Shown one piece after another: positions 1-8,130 of a stretch of DNA of 64,000 bases (positions are counted from its first letter, which is position 1; the number at the start of each line of letters is the position of its first letter). Under the pieces are notes generated by a model. It saw only the letters and a list, made by a program, of their open reading frames with translations, did not search any database and was not told the origin of the DNA. A program made the position numbers and the translations under genes. The DNA lies in the NCBI GenBank assembly GCA_963794615.1, contig CAWCEP010000006.1, forward strand, positions 558,001-622,000, in the 5' to 3' direction. This stretch comes from Chersky-840 sp963794615. Its GTDB lineage: Bacteria > Actinomycetota > Acidimicrobiia > Acidimicrobiales > UBA8190.

Positions 1-2
1 CG

Positions 3-170
3 GGCCCCGTAGTGGGCCAGGCCCTCGACTTCCTGATGGAACTGCGCCTCGACGAGGGGCCCGTGGGCGAGGACGAGGCCTATCGGCGCCTCGACGCTTG
101 GTGGGAGAGGCGCGCGCGGGCCGAGCCGTCAACCGGGCCCGCGCCCCGGGCCCCTCAGTCCTCGGGGTAG
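3..170 (+). CDS. CCA tRNA nucleotidyltransferase / poly(A) polymerase family, C-terminal end (partial)
   Basis: The window opens inside an open frame that runs to the TAG at 168-170. The 55 visible residues (GPVVGQALDFLMELRLDEGP and onward, then a WW pair and a Pro/Ala-rich tail) resemble the extreme C-terminus of actinobacterial CCA-adding enzymes (PcnA), which repair or complete the tRNA 3' CCA end. No catalytic residue lies in the visible part. Its stop overlaps the stop of the convergent ino1 by 16 bases. Mycobacterial pcnA is also origin-proximal, which fits the neighbourhood. Assignment rests on a short tail and is moderately sure. Confidence 0.55.
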   Translation, partial: GPVVGQALDFLMELRLDEGPVGEDEAYRRLDAWWERRARAEPSTGPAPRAPQSSG

Positions 171-1252
171 ACGGGGCTGTCCTCGCCGGCCGCGAAGGCC
201 TCGACGAGACGGTAGGCCTCGTCGTCGTGGTACTGCACCGGCGGTGACTTCATGAAGTACGCCGAGGGCCCCACGAGCGGTCCGCCCACGCCGCGGTCGA
301 GGGCGACCTTGGCGCAGCGCACGGCGTCGATGATCACGCCGGCCGAGTTGGGCGAGTCCCATACCTCGAGCTTGAGCTCCAGGTTGATGGGGACGTCGCC
401 GAAGTTGCGGCCCTCCATCCGGATGTACGCCCACTTGCGGTCGTTGAGCCAGGGCACGTGGTCCGAGGGCCCGATGTGGACGTCGTCGGCGTCGAGGACG
501 AAGTTCTCGACCTGGCTCGTGACGGCCTGGGTCTTGGAGATCTTCTTGGACTCGAGGCGCTGGCGTTCGAGCATGTTCTTGAAGTCCATGTTGCCGCCGA
601 AGTTGAGCTGGTAGGTGCGGTCGAGGGCGAGGCCCCGGTCCTCGAACAACCGGGTCAGCACTCGGTGCACGATGGTGGAGCCGACCTGGCTCTTGATGTC
701 GTCACCGATGATGGGCACGCCCGCGTCGCGGAACTTGCGCGCCCACGTCGGGTCGCTGGCGATGAACACCGGGATGGCGTTCACGAAGGCGACGCCGGCG
801 TCGAGACAGGCCTGGGCGTAGTGGCGCTGGGCCTCCTCGGACCCGACGGGCAGGTAGCTGACGAGGACGTCGGCCCGCGCCTCGCGTAGCGCCGCGGCCA
901 CGTCGACGGCCTCGGCCGGTGACTCGTCGACGATGTCGCGGTAGTAGGTCCCGAGGCCGTCGAAGGTCGGGCCCCGCTGCACGGTCACGTCGAGATGGCC
1001 CACCGTGGCGAACTTGATGGTGTTGTTGTGGCCACCGAGGATCGCCTTGGACAGGTCCACGCCCACCTTGGCGGCGTCGACGTCGAAGGCGGCGACGAAC
1101 TCGACGTCGCCTACGTGGTAGCCGCCCAAGGTGACGTGCATCAGCCCGGGCACGATGTCCTCGGGGTTGGCGTCGCGGTAGTACTCGACGCCCTGGACGA
1201 GCGAGCTGGCGCAGTTGCCCACGCCCGCGATCGCGACCCGTACCGTGCTCAT
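155..1252 (-). CDS. ino1: inositol-3-phosphate synthase
   Basis: Converts glucose 6-phosphate to 1L-myo-inositol 1-phosphate with NAD, the first step toward phosphatidylinositol, mycothiol and related inositol compounds in actinobacteria; cytosolic. The 365-residue length is that of the short actinobacterial/archaeal form. The Rossmann motif is at residues 5-20 (VAIAGVGNCASSLVQG), and conserved blocks such as GDDIKSQVGST and NFGGNMDFKNM are visible. The ATG at 1250-1252 overlaps the stop of the upstream padR gene as ATGA, so the two are almost certainly co-transcribed and translationally coupled. The operator upstream of padR should therefore control inositol synthesis. The same ino1-padR order is known in mycobacteria. 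Confidence 0.95.
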   Translation of the reverse strand: MSTVRVAIAGVGNCASSLVQGVEYYRDANPEDIVPGLMHVTLGGYHVGDVEFVAAFDVDAAKVGVDLSKAILGGHNNTIKFATVGHLDVTVQRGPTFDGLGTYYRDIVDESPAEAVDVAAALREARADVLVSYLPVGSEEAQRHYAQACLDAGVAFVNAIPVFIASDPTWARKFRDAGVPIIGDDIKSQVGSTIVHRVLTRLFEDRGLALDRTYQLNFGGNMDFKNMLERQRLESKKISKTQAVTSQVENFVLDADDVHIGPSDHVPWLNDRKWAYIRMEGRNFGDVPINLELKLEVWDSPNSAGVIIDAVRCAKVALDRGVGGPLVGPSAYFMKSPPVQYHDDEAYRLVEAFAAGEDSPVYPED

Positions 1253-1932
1253 GTGGTGTCTCCCTCTTCCGAAACGGTGTGAACGGTCTTGCCGACCAGC
1301 GCCGGTCCCGCTGTCCCCGGTGCGGCGCCGTCGCGGGCGCGCTCGGCTTCGATGAGCCGGTCGAGCCAGGCGATGTCACGCTCGGTGGACTCAGTGGTGT
1401 GCTCCATGAGCGAACGGGCGTAGGTATCGAGACGCCCCTCGGCGGCACGGGCCGCGGCCCGTGCCTCGGCCAGGCGCTGGAAGAGCTGGCCCCGACGACG
1501 CTCGAGGAGCCGCAGGCGGGCGTGGGGGGGGAGGTAGCGGGCGAAGGCCAGGCGCAGGCTGAAGTTGCGGGCGTCGTCGTTGCCGCCGGCCTGGTCGCTG
1601 TGGAGGAGCTCGGCGAACTGACGGCGCCCCTCGTCGGTGATCTCGTACACCTTGCGGCTCCGGCGCCCGAGGCCCGCGCCCGAGCGCCGGGCCCGGAGGG
1701 CGGCTCGCTCGCCGCTCAACGACCCCGTCATGGGCACCGGCACCGACGCGCTGCGTCCCTCGTCCTCGGTGGCCCGCACCGCCCCCGACCGCTCGAGTCG
1801 GGACAGGGCCGGGTACAGCGACCCGAACGACACGTTGGAGAGCTGGCCCAGCTCGTCGCGCAGGCGCTTGCGGATCTCGTAGCCGTGCATGGCCTGGCCC
1901 TCGAGCAGTCCCAGGATGGCGAGCTCCAGCAT
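1249..1932 (-). CDS. PadR family transcriptional regulator
   Basis: 227-residue DNA-binding protein. The N-terminal winged helix starts MLELAILGLL and contains the PadR hallmark HGYEIRKRL followed by SFGSLYPALSRLERSGAV. The wing is interrupted by about 40 residues rich in Ser/Arg/Gly before the family element KVYEITDEGRRQF, longer than in typical PadR proteins. A C-terminal helical dimerisation region follows. ATG at 1930-1932 was chosen because the PadR domain begins exactly there; the reading frame stays open far upstream without homology. It overlaps ino1 by four bases. A promoter with an embedded inverted repeat lies 70-105 bases upstream, so it probably represses its own operon. The effector is unknown. 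Confidence 0.88.
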   Translation of the reverse strand: MLELAILGLLEGQAMHGYEIRKRLRDELGQLSNVSFGSLYPALSRLERSGAVRATEDEGRSASVPVPMTGSLSGERAALRARRSGAGLGRRSRKVYEITDEGRRQFAELLHSDQAGGNDDARNFSLRLAFARYLPPHARLRLLERRRGQLFQRLAEARAAARAAEGRLDTYARSLMEHTTESTERDIAWLDRLIEAERARDGAAPGTAGPALVGKTVHTVSEEGDTT

Positions 1933-2260
1933 CAGCGGACCCCCCGGGGGGGTCGCCGGCAGCCTGCTCCAGGCACGGACGTCGAGGTCAGATGCATCGT
2001 TAGATGTATCGTATCGATACATCGGCATTCTTTCAAGTCGTGACTGTGACGCCATCCGGCCCGAGCCCGTGCCGGGGTCAGGAGGGGTCGGGCCCGGACG
2101 CCACCCGCGCCGGTCACCCGGGGGGCGGGAGACGAACCGGGACAGCGCGGCCGGCCTCCGGGGCCCACCACCGGTGGTGGGGGACGGTCGGGACGGCCCG
2201 ACTCGAGTGACAAATGAATTCACGGGTGGTTCGAGTGGCGCCGACGGTACCCTTGTGACG
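1933..2260. other. intergenic region between divergent padR and DUF5318 genes
   Basis: About 330 bases without a credible gene. It holds the padR-ino1 promoter/operator (2003-2036) at one end and a -10-like TACCCT (2248-2253), seven bases before the ATG of the DUF5318 gene, at the other. The middle part (about 2050-2215) is C/G-rich and stays open in several frames, but shows no homology-like protein and no clear hairpin. Confidence 0.6.
2003..2036 (-). promoter_or_regulatory. padR-ino1 promoter with overlapping PadR-type operator
   Basis: On the minus strand a -35 TTGAAA (2031-2036) is followed after 17 bases by a -10 TACGAT (2008-2013). A perfect 9-bp inverted repeat, GATGTATCG at 2003-2011 and CGATACATC at 2015-2023 with a 3-base centre, covers the -10 and part of the spacer. 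Its ATGTAT...ATACAT arms resemble known PadR operators, which have ATGT/ACAT half-sites, although the spacing here is one base shorter than the consensus I recall. A related half-site (ATGCATC) lies just downstream at 1992-1998. The placement predicts direct blocking of RNA polymerase. Confidence 0.7.
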
Positions 2261-2698
2261 ATGAGTTTCGGGCCGTCGGCCTTGCAGGGGTTTCCCGTCT
2301 CGGGCGCCGGTGGGCGCGTGGAGTACCGGCTCGCCCGCAACGCCGTGGTGAGCGAATTCAAAAAGGGCCGTCTGTCACGGCTCGACGTGTGCGATGCGCA
2401 CCCCGAGCTCCTGCGGGCGGCGCGCAACGTCGGGGTGGCCCTGACCGAGAGCTGCCCCATCTGCGAAGAGATCGAAGTCGTGCACGTGACCTATGTCTTC
2501 GGCTCCCGGCTGCCGAAGAACGGTCGCTGCCCCACCAATCCGACCGAGCTCGCCCGTCTGTGCCGTCGCGCCGACGAGGTGGTGGTGTACGTGGTCGAGG
2601 TGTGCCCCAAGTGTTCGTGGAACCACCTCGCCCGGATGTACCCGGCCGGGGGGCGTCACCGTGCCACCGCGGCGCGCGCCCGTCGGGGCAACGGCTGA
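2261..2698 (+). CDS. DUF5318 zinc-ribbon-like protein
   Basis: 145-residue protein of unknown function, conserved in actinobacteria beside the padR-ino1 operon. Two CxxC pairs, C65-PI-C68 and C115-PK-C118, suggest one bound zinc; the segment RLPKNGRCPTNPTELARLC and the closing CPKCSWNHL are the recognisable family parts. The last 20 residues are Arg/Ala-rich. The start at 2261 is supported by a -10-like TACCCT seven bases upstream and the lack of a Shine-Dalgarno sequence, which together suggest a leaderless transcript. The open frame extends further upstream but only into the divergent promoter. Confidence 0.8.
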   Translation: MSFGPSALQGFPVSGAGGRVEYRLARNAVVSEFKKGRLSRLDVCDAHPELLRAARNVGVALTESCPICEEIEVVHVTYVFGSRLPKNGRCPTNPTELARLCRRADEVVVYVVEVCPKCSWNHLARMYPAGGRHRATAARARRGNG

Positions 2699-2802
2699 CC
2701 GCATCCAGGGCGACACTGTGCTCGTGCGGCGCGCCCACTTGTGCCGTGCCGTAGTGCACCATTGATCGGACCACCGGGGAAAAGGCGAGGGGACCCACAC
2801 AC

Positions 2803-3963
2803 ATGAGCCAGGTCTCACCAGGCGACGACGGAACGAGGCGGAGCCCCGGTTCTCAGGCGCGGAAGGGCTCACCGGCCAAGCGACCCCCGGCGAAGGTGGC
2901 TCCCAAAGGCGGCCCCGTACCCGGTGACGGCAAGGGCCGCCCCCCCACCTCGGGTAAGACCCGCAATCCGACCGGGGGCCAGAACCGCCCCGTGACCGAC
3001 CAGAAGGGGCGGCCTCCGACCGGGGGCGGCCGTCCGCCGGGATCCGGGGCCGGCAAAGGCCGCCCGCCCGGCGCCAAGGGCCGGACGCCGCGGCCCAACA
3101 TGCAGATCACGGCCCCGCCGCCCCGGCGCTTCTCGCCTTCGACGCTGGCCTTCGCCTCGATCGCCGTGGTCGTGGTGATCATCCTCGTCTTCGTGGTGGT
3201 GAAGGTCACGAGCGGCGGCAACACCCCGAGCAAGACCGCTGTCCTCCCGCCGCCGACGCCGGCATCGGCCCAGGTGGTGTCCGACGTGACCGGCGTCACC
3301 CCCGCGGTGGCCAACACGGTGGGGATCGGGTCCGGGGTCACCGCGCCGCAGGTCCTCAAGGGCCAACCCCCGCTCACCGACGGCGGCAAGCCGGAGTTCC
3401 TGTTCATCGGGGCGGAGTTCTGCCCGTACTGCGCGGCCGAACGGTGGGCGATGGTGAACGCGCTGAGCCGTTTCGGCACCTGGTCGGGCCTCATGGAGAC
3501 CACCTCGTCGCCGTGGGACGCCTATCCGGACACGGCCACGTTCACTTTCCGCGACGCCACCTACACGAGCCAGTACCTCAAATTCGTGGCGGTGGAGCAC
3601 GAGACCAATGACAACAACGGCCAGGGCACCCGCAAGTTGTTCCAACCCCTCACCACCGCCCAGAGCAACCTGTGGCAGAAGTATTCGACGCAGTTCGGTG
3701 AACAGACCGGGTACCCCTTCCTCGACTTCGGCAACAAGGTCTTCGTCCTCGGACCGAGCTACGTCCCCGACGCCCTGGCCGGGCTCAACCAGCAGGAGAT
3801 CGCGGCCAAGCTCTCCAAAACCGATGACGTCGTGACCCAGCGCATCGTGGGCACGGCCAACTACCTCACCGCCTCCATCTGCGCCCTGACCGGGAACAAG
3901 CCCGTGGCGGTGTGCACGGCGCCGGGGACGCACAAGGCGGCGGTCTCCATGAAATTGAGCTGA
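2803..3963 (+). CDS. membrane-anchored DUF929 thioredoxin-like protein
   Basis: 386 residues. Residues 1-105 form a basic, Pro/Gly-rich cytoplasmic tail with repeated KGRPP motifs. One transmembrane helix spans about 112-133, and the rest is exported. The exported part is a DUF929 domain with a thioredoxin-like active site: FIGAEFCPYC, cysteines 207 and 210. Two further cysteines near the C-terminus (SICALTG and AVCTAPG) could form a disulfide. The gene is 9 bases upstream of a VKOR gene, and VKOR enzymes re-oxidise thioredoxin-like partners, so an extracytoplasmic disulfide-forming role is the best inference. A GAGGGG element precedes the ATG at a somewhat long distance. Confidence 0.8.
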   Translation: MSQVSPGDDGTRRSPGSQARKGSPAKRPPAKVAPKGGPVPGDGKGRPPTSGKTRNPTGGQNRPVTDQKGRPPTGGGRPPGSGAGKGRPPGAKGRTPRPNMQITAPPPRRFSPSTLAFASIAVVVVIILVFVVVKVTSGGNTPSKTAVLPPPTPASAQVVSDVTGVTPAVANTVGIGSGVTAPQVLKGQPPLTDGGKPEFLFIGAEFCPYCAAERWAMVNALSRFGTWSGLMETTSSPWDAYPDTATFTFRDATYTSQYLKFVAVEHETNDNNGQGTRKLFQPLTTAQSNLWQKYSTQFGEQTGYPFLDFGNKVFVLGPSYVPDALAGLNQQEIAAKLSKTDDVVTQRIVGTANYLTASICALTGNKPVAVCTAPGTHKAAVSMKLS

Positions 3964-3972
3964 CGGATCGCC

Positions 3973-4485
3973 ATGACCGAGGTCGACGTCGAGCAGGACT
4001 ACGAGCTGCCGGCGCTGCCGCGCTGGCGGCCGTGGGCGGCCTTCGCGCTGTCGATCATCGGGTTCGGCATCTCGATGTACCTGACCATCGACCACTTCCA
4101 GGGGGTGGCCCCAATCTGCTCCTCCCAGGGCTTCGTCAACTGCAAGCTCGTGACCGAGAGCACCTACTCCTACATCCTGAAGATCCCGGTGTCGCTGCTC
4201 GGGCTGCTCTTCTTCACCGCCATGGTGGGCATCAACTTCCCTCCCCTGTGGCGGGCCCGGGCCCAGTGGTTGGCGGTGGCCCGCCTGGCCCTGGCCGTGA
4301 GCGGGATCTGCTTCGTCCTCTATCTGCTGGCGGCCGAGCTCTTCAGCATCAAGGCCATCTGCCTGTGGTGCACCGGGGTGCACGTGACGACGTTCCTGTT
4401 GTTCGTCCTGGTGGTGGTGTCGTTCCCGCTCATGTCGCCGCGGGCGATCCGCTACCGGGAGTGGGTCCAGAGCAACGAAGCCTGA
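3973..4485 (+). CDS. vitamin K epoxide reductase (VKOR) family protein
   Basis: 170-residue integral membrane quinone-linked thiol oxidase. Four helices are visible (about 19-38, 69-88, 100-121, 133-152). The loop cysteine pair C49 and C57 and the quinone-site C130-LW-C133 are all present, with the conserved Ser/Thr region between them. In bacteria VKOR re-oxidises a DsbA-like protein and passes electrons to (mena)quinone, replacing DsbB. The DUF929 thioredoxin-like gene directly upstream is the likely partner, and the two are probably one transcription unit. Confidence 0.93.
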   Translation: MTEVDVEQDYELPALPRWRPWAAFALSIIGFGISMYLTIDHFQGVAPICSSQGFVNCKLVTESTYSYILKIPVSLLGLLFFTAMVGINFPPLWRARAQWLAVARLALAVSGICFVLYLLAAELFSIKAICLWCTGVHVTTFLLFVLVVVSFPLMSPRAIRYREWVQSNEA

Positions 4486-4539
4486 TCACCAACCGCTCCG
4501 GTGCAACCGGATCGGGCCCGGCGGGGTTGAAGAGGTGTG

Positions 4540-5193
4540 ATGGCACTGCACAGTGAGGCGGCCGTGCTCGACGGGCTGGCCGACGACCTCGATGCCGGGT
4601 TCGGCGCCTTCGTCCGAACCCACTCGACCGCCGTCTACACCACGGCACTGCGCCTGAGCGGGTCCCGCACCGAAGCCGACGACCTGGCCCAGGAGACCTT
4701 CATCCGCGCCTACCAGGCGCTGCGTCGTTTCGACGCCGAGCGAATGCTCCTCCTCGAGTCGAGGCCGTGGCTCCTCACCATCACCGTGAACCTGTGGCGC
4801 AACACCCTGCGGCGTGCGTCGCGGCGGCCGCGGCAGACCGGTCCATCCCACCCCGACGTCGCCGACCGCCGCCCCGGACCCGAGGCGGCCGCCGAGGACA
4901 GCGCCGACTCGGCGCTCCTCGTCGGGCTCCTGCGCGAGCTGCCCGAGCACCACCGCGTGCCGGTGGTCCTGCGTCACGTGGTGGGTCTGTCCTACGCCGA
5001 GATCGCGACGGTGCTCGACTGTCCCGTGGGCACGGTCAAAGCCAACGTGGCGCGCGGACTCGACCGGCTGCGCGCCAACGCCGCTGCCGTCGCGGGTGCC
5101 GCCCCGGCCCCACGCAACATCACGTCACGCACATCCACGCCACACAACACCACGTCACGCACATCCACGCCACGCAAGAGGGAGTCATCATGA
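4540..5193 (+). CDS. ECF-type RNA polymerase sigma factor
   Basis: 217 residues. Region 2 is at about 24-95, with the core-binding segment DDLAQETFIRAYQALRRF. Region 4 is at about 125-178, with a helix-turn-helix LSYAEIATVLDCPVGTVK. There is no SnoaL-like tail of the large ECF groups. The last 30 residues are a Thr/Ser/Arg/Pro repeat encoded by a 30-bp tandem DNA repeat and have no counterpart in the family. ATG 4540 follows AAGAGG by four bases; a GTG three bases earlier is also possible. No anti-sigma gene is adjacent. Its stop overlaps the start of the alkyltransferase gene (ATGA), tying the two together. Confidence 0.88.
   Translation: MALHSEAAVLDGLADDLDAGFGAFVRTHSTAVYTTALRLSGSRTEADDLAQETFIRAYQALRRFDAERMLLLESRPWLLTITVNLWRNTLRRASRRPRQTGPSHPDVADRRPGPEAAAEDSADSALLVGLLRELPEHHRVPVVLRHVVGLSYAEIATVLDCPVGTVKANVARGLDRLRANAAAVAGAAPAPRNITSRTSTPHNTTSRTSTPRKRESS
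5111..5178 (+). repeat. 30-bp tandem repeat inside the end of the sigma factor gene
   Basis: Two copies (5111-5140 and 5141-5170) differ at two positions and are followed by a partial third copy (5171-5178). The unit is a multiple of three and encodes a TSRTSTP-type tail. It sits just before the ribosome-binding site of the next gene. Such a repeat can change copy number by slippage without breaking the frame. Confidence 0.75.
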
Positions 5194-6014
5194 CCGCCGC
5201 CACCGCCTCCACTCGCCGCTCGTCTCTCGCCGTCGATGCCGCCGCCCTGCGCGCCCTGCGCGTCGACGCGCCGGACGGGTTCGTCGCCGTCGTGATGGAC
5301 AGCCTGGGCCTGCACGACGCCGACCACCTCGTCACGGTGCAGAGCCCGGCCGGGGACCTCTTCGTGGCCTTCAACGACGACGGCATCAGCGCGGTGATGC
5401 CGGCCGCGTTGTTCGACGGCGATCCCGACCAATTCGCCGCCCACCACCGCCGGGAGACGGGGCGACCGCTCGTGGCCGGCACCCGCCCCCCGGCCGGCCT
5501 GGCCGCGGCGGTGCGCAGCGGCCGCGCCCGGCACCTGCGCTACGACCTGTCCGGCCTGACCCCGTTCGAGCGGGCCGTGCTCACCAAGACCCTCGAGATC
5601 CCGTCGGGGGAGGTGCGCCCCTACGGGTGGGTGGCGCGCGAGATCGGCCGTCCCAAAGCGGTGCGGGCCGTGGGATCGGCGTTGGGCCGCAATCCCGTAC
5701 CGGTGCTCATCCCGTGTCACCGCGTCGTGCGCAGTGACGGGCAGATCGGCAACTACGGCCTGGGGGTCCCCATGAAGCGCGCCCTGCTGAGTGCCGAGGG
5801 TGTCGACCTCGAGCGCCTCGAGCGCCTCGCCGACGCGGGGGTGCGCTACGTCGGCAGCGCCACCGCCGGCGTGTTCTGTGTCCCCTCGTGCGCGCACGCC
5901 CGCCGGATCCGCGCCCCGCACGAGGTGCACTTCCCCACCGAGGCCGCCGCCCTCGGGGCCGGGTACCGACCCTGCACCCACTGCACCCCGGTGGCGGTGC
6001 GCGACGCGTCGTAG
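5190..6014 (+). CDS. methylated-DNA--protein-cysteine methyltransferase with C-terminal Ada zinc-binding domain
   Basis: 274 residues. The N-terminal part (about 25-115) matches the ribonuclease-like lobe of MGMT. The catalytic lobe (about 122-205) has the acceptor motif PCHRVV with Cys176, which takes alkyl groups from O6-alkylguanine irreversibly. Residues 215-270 form an Ada metal-binding domain with all four zinc cysteines, FCVPSC (230, 234) and RPCTHC (262, 265), which in E. coli Ada senses methylphosphotriesters. The order is reversed from E. coli Ada and the AraC-type DNA-binding region is missing. The ATG overlaps the stop of the ECF sigma gene. Repair is sure; a signalling role through the sigma factor is inference. 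Confidence 0.88.
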   Translation: MTAATASTRRSSLAVDAAALRALRVDAPDGFVAVVMDSLGLHDADHLVTVQSPAGDLFVAFNDDGISAVMPAALFDGDPDQFAAHHRRETGRPLVAGTRPPAGLAAAVRSGRARHLRYDLSGLTPFERAVLTKTLEIPSGEVRPYGWVAREIGRPKAVRAVGSALGRNPVPVLIPCHRVVRSDGQIGNYGLGVPMKRALLSAEGVDLERLERLADAGVRYVGSATAGVFCVPSCAHARRIRAPHEVHFPTEAAALGAGYRPCTHCTPVAVRDAS

Positions 6015-6060
6015 GCGGCGCGCCCGTCGCCGTCCGAACGGCAGCGCCAGCACGACAGCG

Positions 6061-7342
6061 TCAAGGGTCGACGCTGCGTCGTGACGACGGCCACACGTCG
6101 TCGAACCACCGCCCCGTGGCGGTGCGACGGGTGACGGCGCGGCCGATCGCCGAGGCCGCCGCCGCCACCGTGCGGGCCGGGCCGGGCGGGGTGCCGTCGA
6201 GGAGCTCGTTCCAGAAGACCGACCATCCGCCCGCCAGGGGCCGGCCCACGAGGGGGTGGGTGAGGAGCCGGCCCACCGCGGCCACGAGGGCCGGCCTCCC
6301 CACCAGCGCGCCGTGGGCGGCCGACGCGACCCGGTGGTAGTCGAGATGGTCCTCGGCGAGGGCGGCTCGATAGCGCGCCGCGGCGCGGCCCGGTCCGGCC
6401 AGGACGGCCTCGGCGGCGAGGCGACCGCTGGTCATGGCGTGGGCGATGCCCTCGCCCTGGAGCGGGTTCACGAGCCCGGCCGCGTCCCCGACGAGCAGCA
6501 CCCGCCCGGCCGCCGGCGTGGTGCCCACCATGCCCATCTTGAGCCAGCCCCCCAGCCGCCCCGGTCCCGACCCGTCCCCGGGTCGCTCGATGAGCCCGGT
6601 GTGCCGGAGGTGCTCGAGGAAGGCGGGCAGGAGCCGCACCGCCCCGACCCCGGCCCGGCGGTCCGCCAGGGTGCCGATGCCGAGCCCGGCATTGGCGCGC
6701 CCGTCGGGCCCCGGGAACAACCAGCCGTAGCCGGGGAAGACGCGGTCGGGGCTCGCGTTCCCACAACACGATGTGCGGCAGCGCCACGGGCTCGTCGAGG
6801 TACACCCGCACCGCGAACCCCCACAGCACGTGGCGGGCGTCGACCAACCCGGCCGCCTCGCCGACACGGCTCGTGGCCCCGTCGGCACCGATCACCACGT
6901 CGGCGCCCAACCGCCTCCCGCCGTCGACCTCGAGGACGGGGGCGTCGCCGATCCCGACGTGCTCGACGCGACCGGTGACGGGACATGCCCCGGCTTCGAG
7001 CGCCGCCGCCGTCAGCCAGCCGTCGAATCCCCGCCGGGGCACGGCCACGCCGTAGCCGGGGTAGTCGATCCCGGCGAAGCACGGCAACCGCAGCCGCCGT
7101 CCGGACGGGCCCACCACCACCATGTCCCCGAGGGGCGCGCCCTCGAGCTCGGGGGCCAGGCCCAGATCGTGGAGCACGGCGACGCCCCGGGGCCCGACGG
7201 CGTCACCGCACGCCTTGTCACGGGGGAAGCTGGCTTTGTCCACGAGCGCCACCCGGGCGCCGCCGCGCGCCAGCACGAGGGCGGCGACGGCACCGCCGGG
7301 ACCCGAGCCCACCACCGCCACGTCGAAGTGCTCCTGGACCAC
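6061..7342 (-). pseudogene. FAD-dependent geranylgeranyl reductase family oxidoreductase, MenJ-like (frameshifted as read)
   Basis: Family members reduce isoprenoid double bonds; in mycobacteria MenJ saturates one unit of the menaquinone side chain and its gene lies near a menG homologue, as here. The N-terminal FAD motif VVGSGPGGA, the GADGATSRVGE segment and the second FAD motif LLVGDAAGLVNPLQGEG are all present but in two frames. The frame changes after HIVLWERE and resumes at RVFPGYGW. Removing one C from the CCCC run (plus-strand G run 6748-6751) restores one protein of about 427 residues reading EREPDRVFPG. The start is GTG 7340-7342, four bases after GGAGG. The single indel in a homopolymer makes a sequence error likelier than true decay. 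Confidence 0.75.
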
Positions 7343-7386
7343 AAGACCTCCGACATCGGCGGTGCGTTCTGTGGGATTGTCGCACC

Positions 7387-8130
7387 GTGCGCCGAGAGAC
7401 ATTCACCACGGGCGCCCGCAACAGCCGTTTCGCCCGCCGCCTGTTCAACGGCCTCCCCGCACGCTACGACCGGCTGGCGGAGCTGCTGTCACTCGGCCAG
7501 AACGGCCGCTGGCGCCGAGCCATGATCGACCACGTCGTGCCGGGCGAGCCGCGGCTCATTCTCGACGTGGCCACGGGACCGGCGGGGGTGGCCCTGCAGC
7601 TGGCGCAGCGCACGGGCGGGCAGGTGGTCGGGGTGGACCTCACCGAGACGATGCTGCGTGCAGGCAAGGCCAACGTGGCGCGCGCCGGAGCCGAGAAGCA
7701 GGTCCAGGTCGTGCTGGGCCGAGGCGAGCAGCTCCCCTTCGCCGACGCCACCTTCGACGCCCTCACCTTCACCTACCTCTTGCGGTACGTCGAGGACCCC
7801 CAAGCGACGCTGCGCGAACTGGCCCGCGTGGTGCGGCCCGGGGGCACGGTGGCGAACCTCGAGTTCCTCGTGCCCTCCAGCCCGTTCTGGCGCTTCTGGT
7901 GGTGGGGCTACACCCGGCTGGTGCTGCCCGTGGGCGGCGCCATCACGGGCGGGCGCGCATGGTTCGGGGTGGGGCGGTTCCTCGGGCCCAACATCTCGGG
8001 GCACTACCGCCGCTACCCGCTGTCGTGGACGGTGCAGGCCTGGCGCGAGGCGGGGATCGACGACGTCGGGGTCACGACGATGAGCCTCGGGGGCGGGCTC
8101 GTGATGTGGGGCAGCCGGGCCCGTGCCTGA
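7387..8130 (+). CDS. menG: demethylmenaquinone methyltransferase-like (UbiE/MenG family) SAM methyltransferase
   Basis: 247 residues of class I SAM-dependent methyltransferase. The SAM motif is ILDVATGPAGVA, followed by the acidic VVGVDLTETML and the motif LPFADATFDALTF typical of UbiE/MenG. It would methylate demethylmenaquinone at the membrane. The C-terminal region with FWRFWWWGYTR is hydrophobic, as in actinobacterial homologues. GTG 7387 was chosen because the family N-terminus (FARRLFNGLPARYD) begins a few residues later. It is divergent from the MenJ-like gene by 44 bases and overlaps the next gene by eight bases, so this looks like a menaquinone-maturation locus. Confidence 0.82.
   Translation: MRRETFTTGARNSRFARRLFNGLPARYDRLAELLSLGQNGRWRRAMIDHVVPGEPRLILDVATGPAGVALQLAQRTGGQVVGVDLTETMLRAGKANVARAGAEKQVQVVLGRGEQLPFADATFDALTFTYLLRYVEDPQATLRELARVVRPGGTVANLEFLVPSSPFWRFWWWGYTRLVLPVGGAITGGRAWFGVGRFLGPNISGHYRRYPLSWTVQAWREAGIDDVGVTTMSLGGGLVMWGSRARA

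Noticed and set aside
1279..2043. Plus-strand frames over padR
   Set aside because: No family resemblance; padR on the minus strand has clear PadR motifs and operon coupling to ino1.
5111..5178. CRISPR-like direct repeats
   Set aside because: Only two tandem copies without spacers, inside a coding frame.
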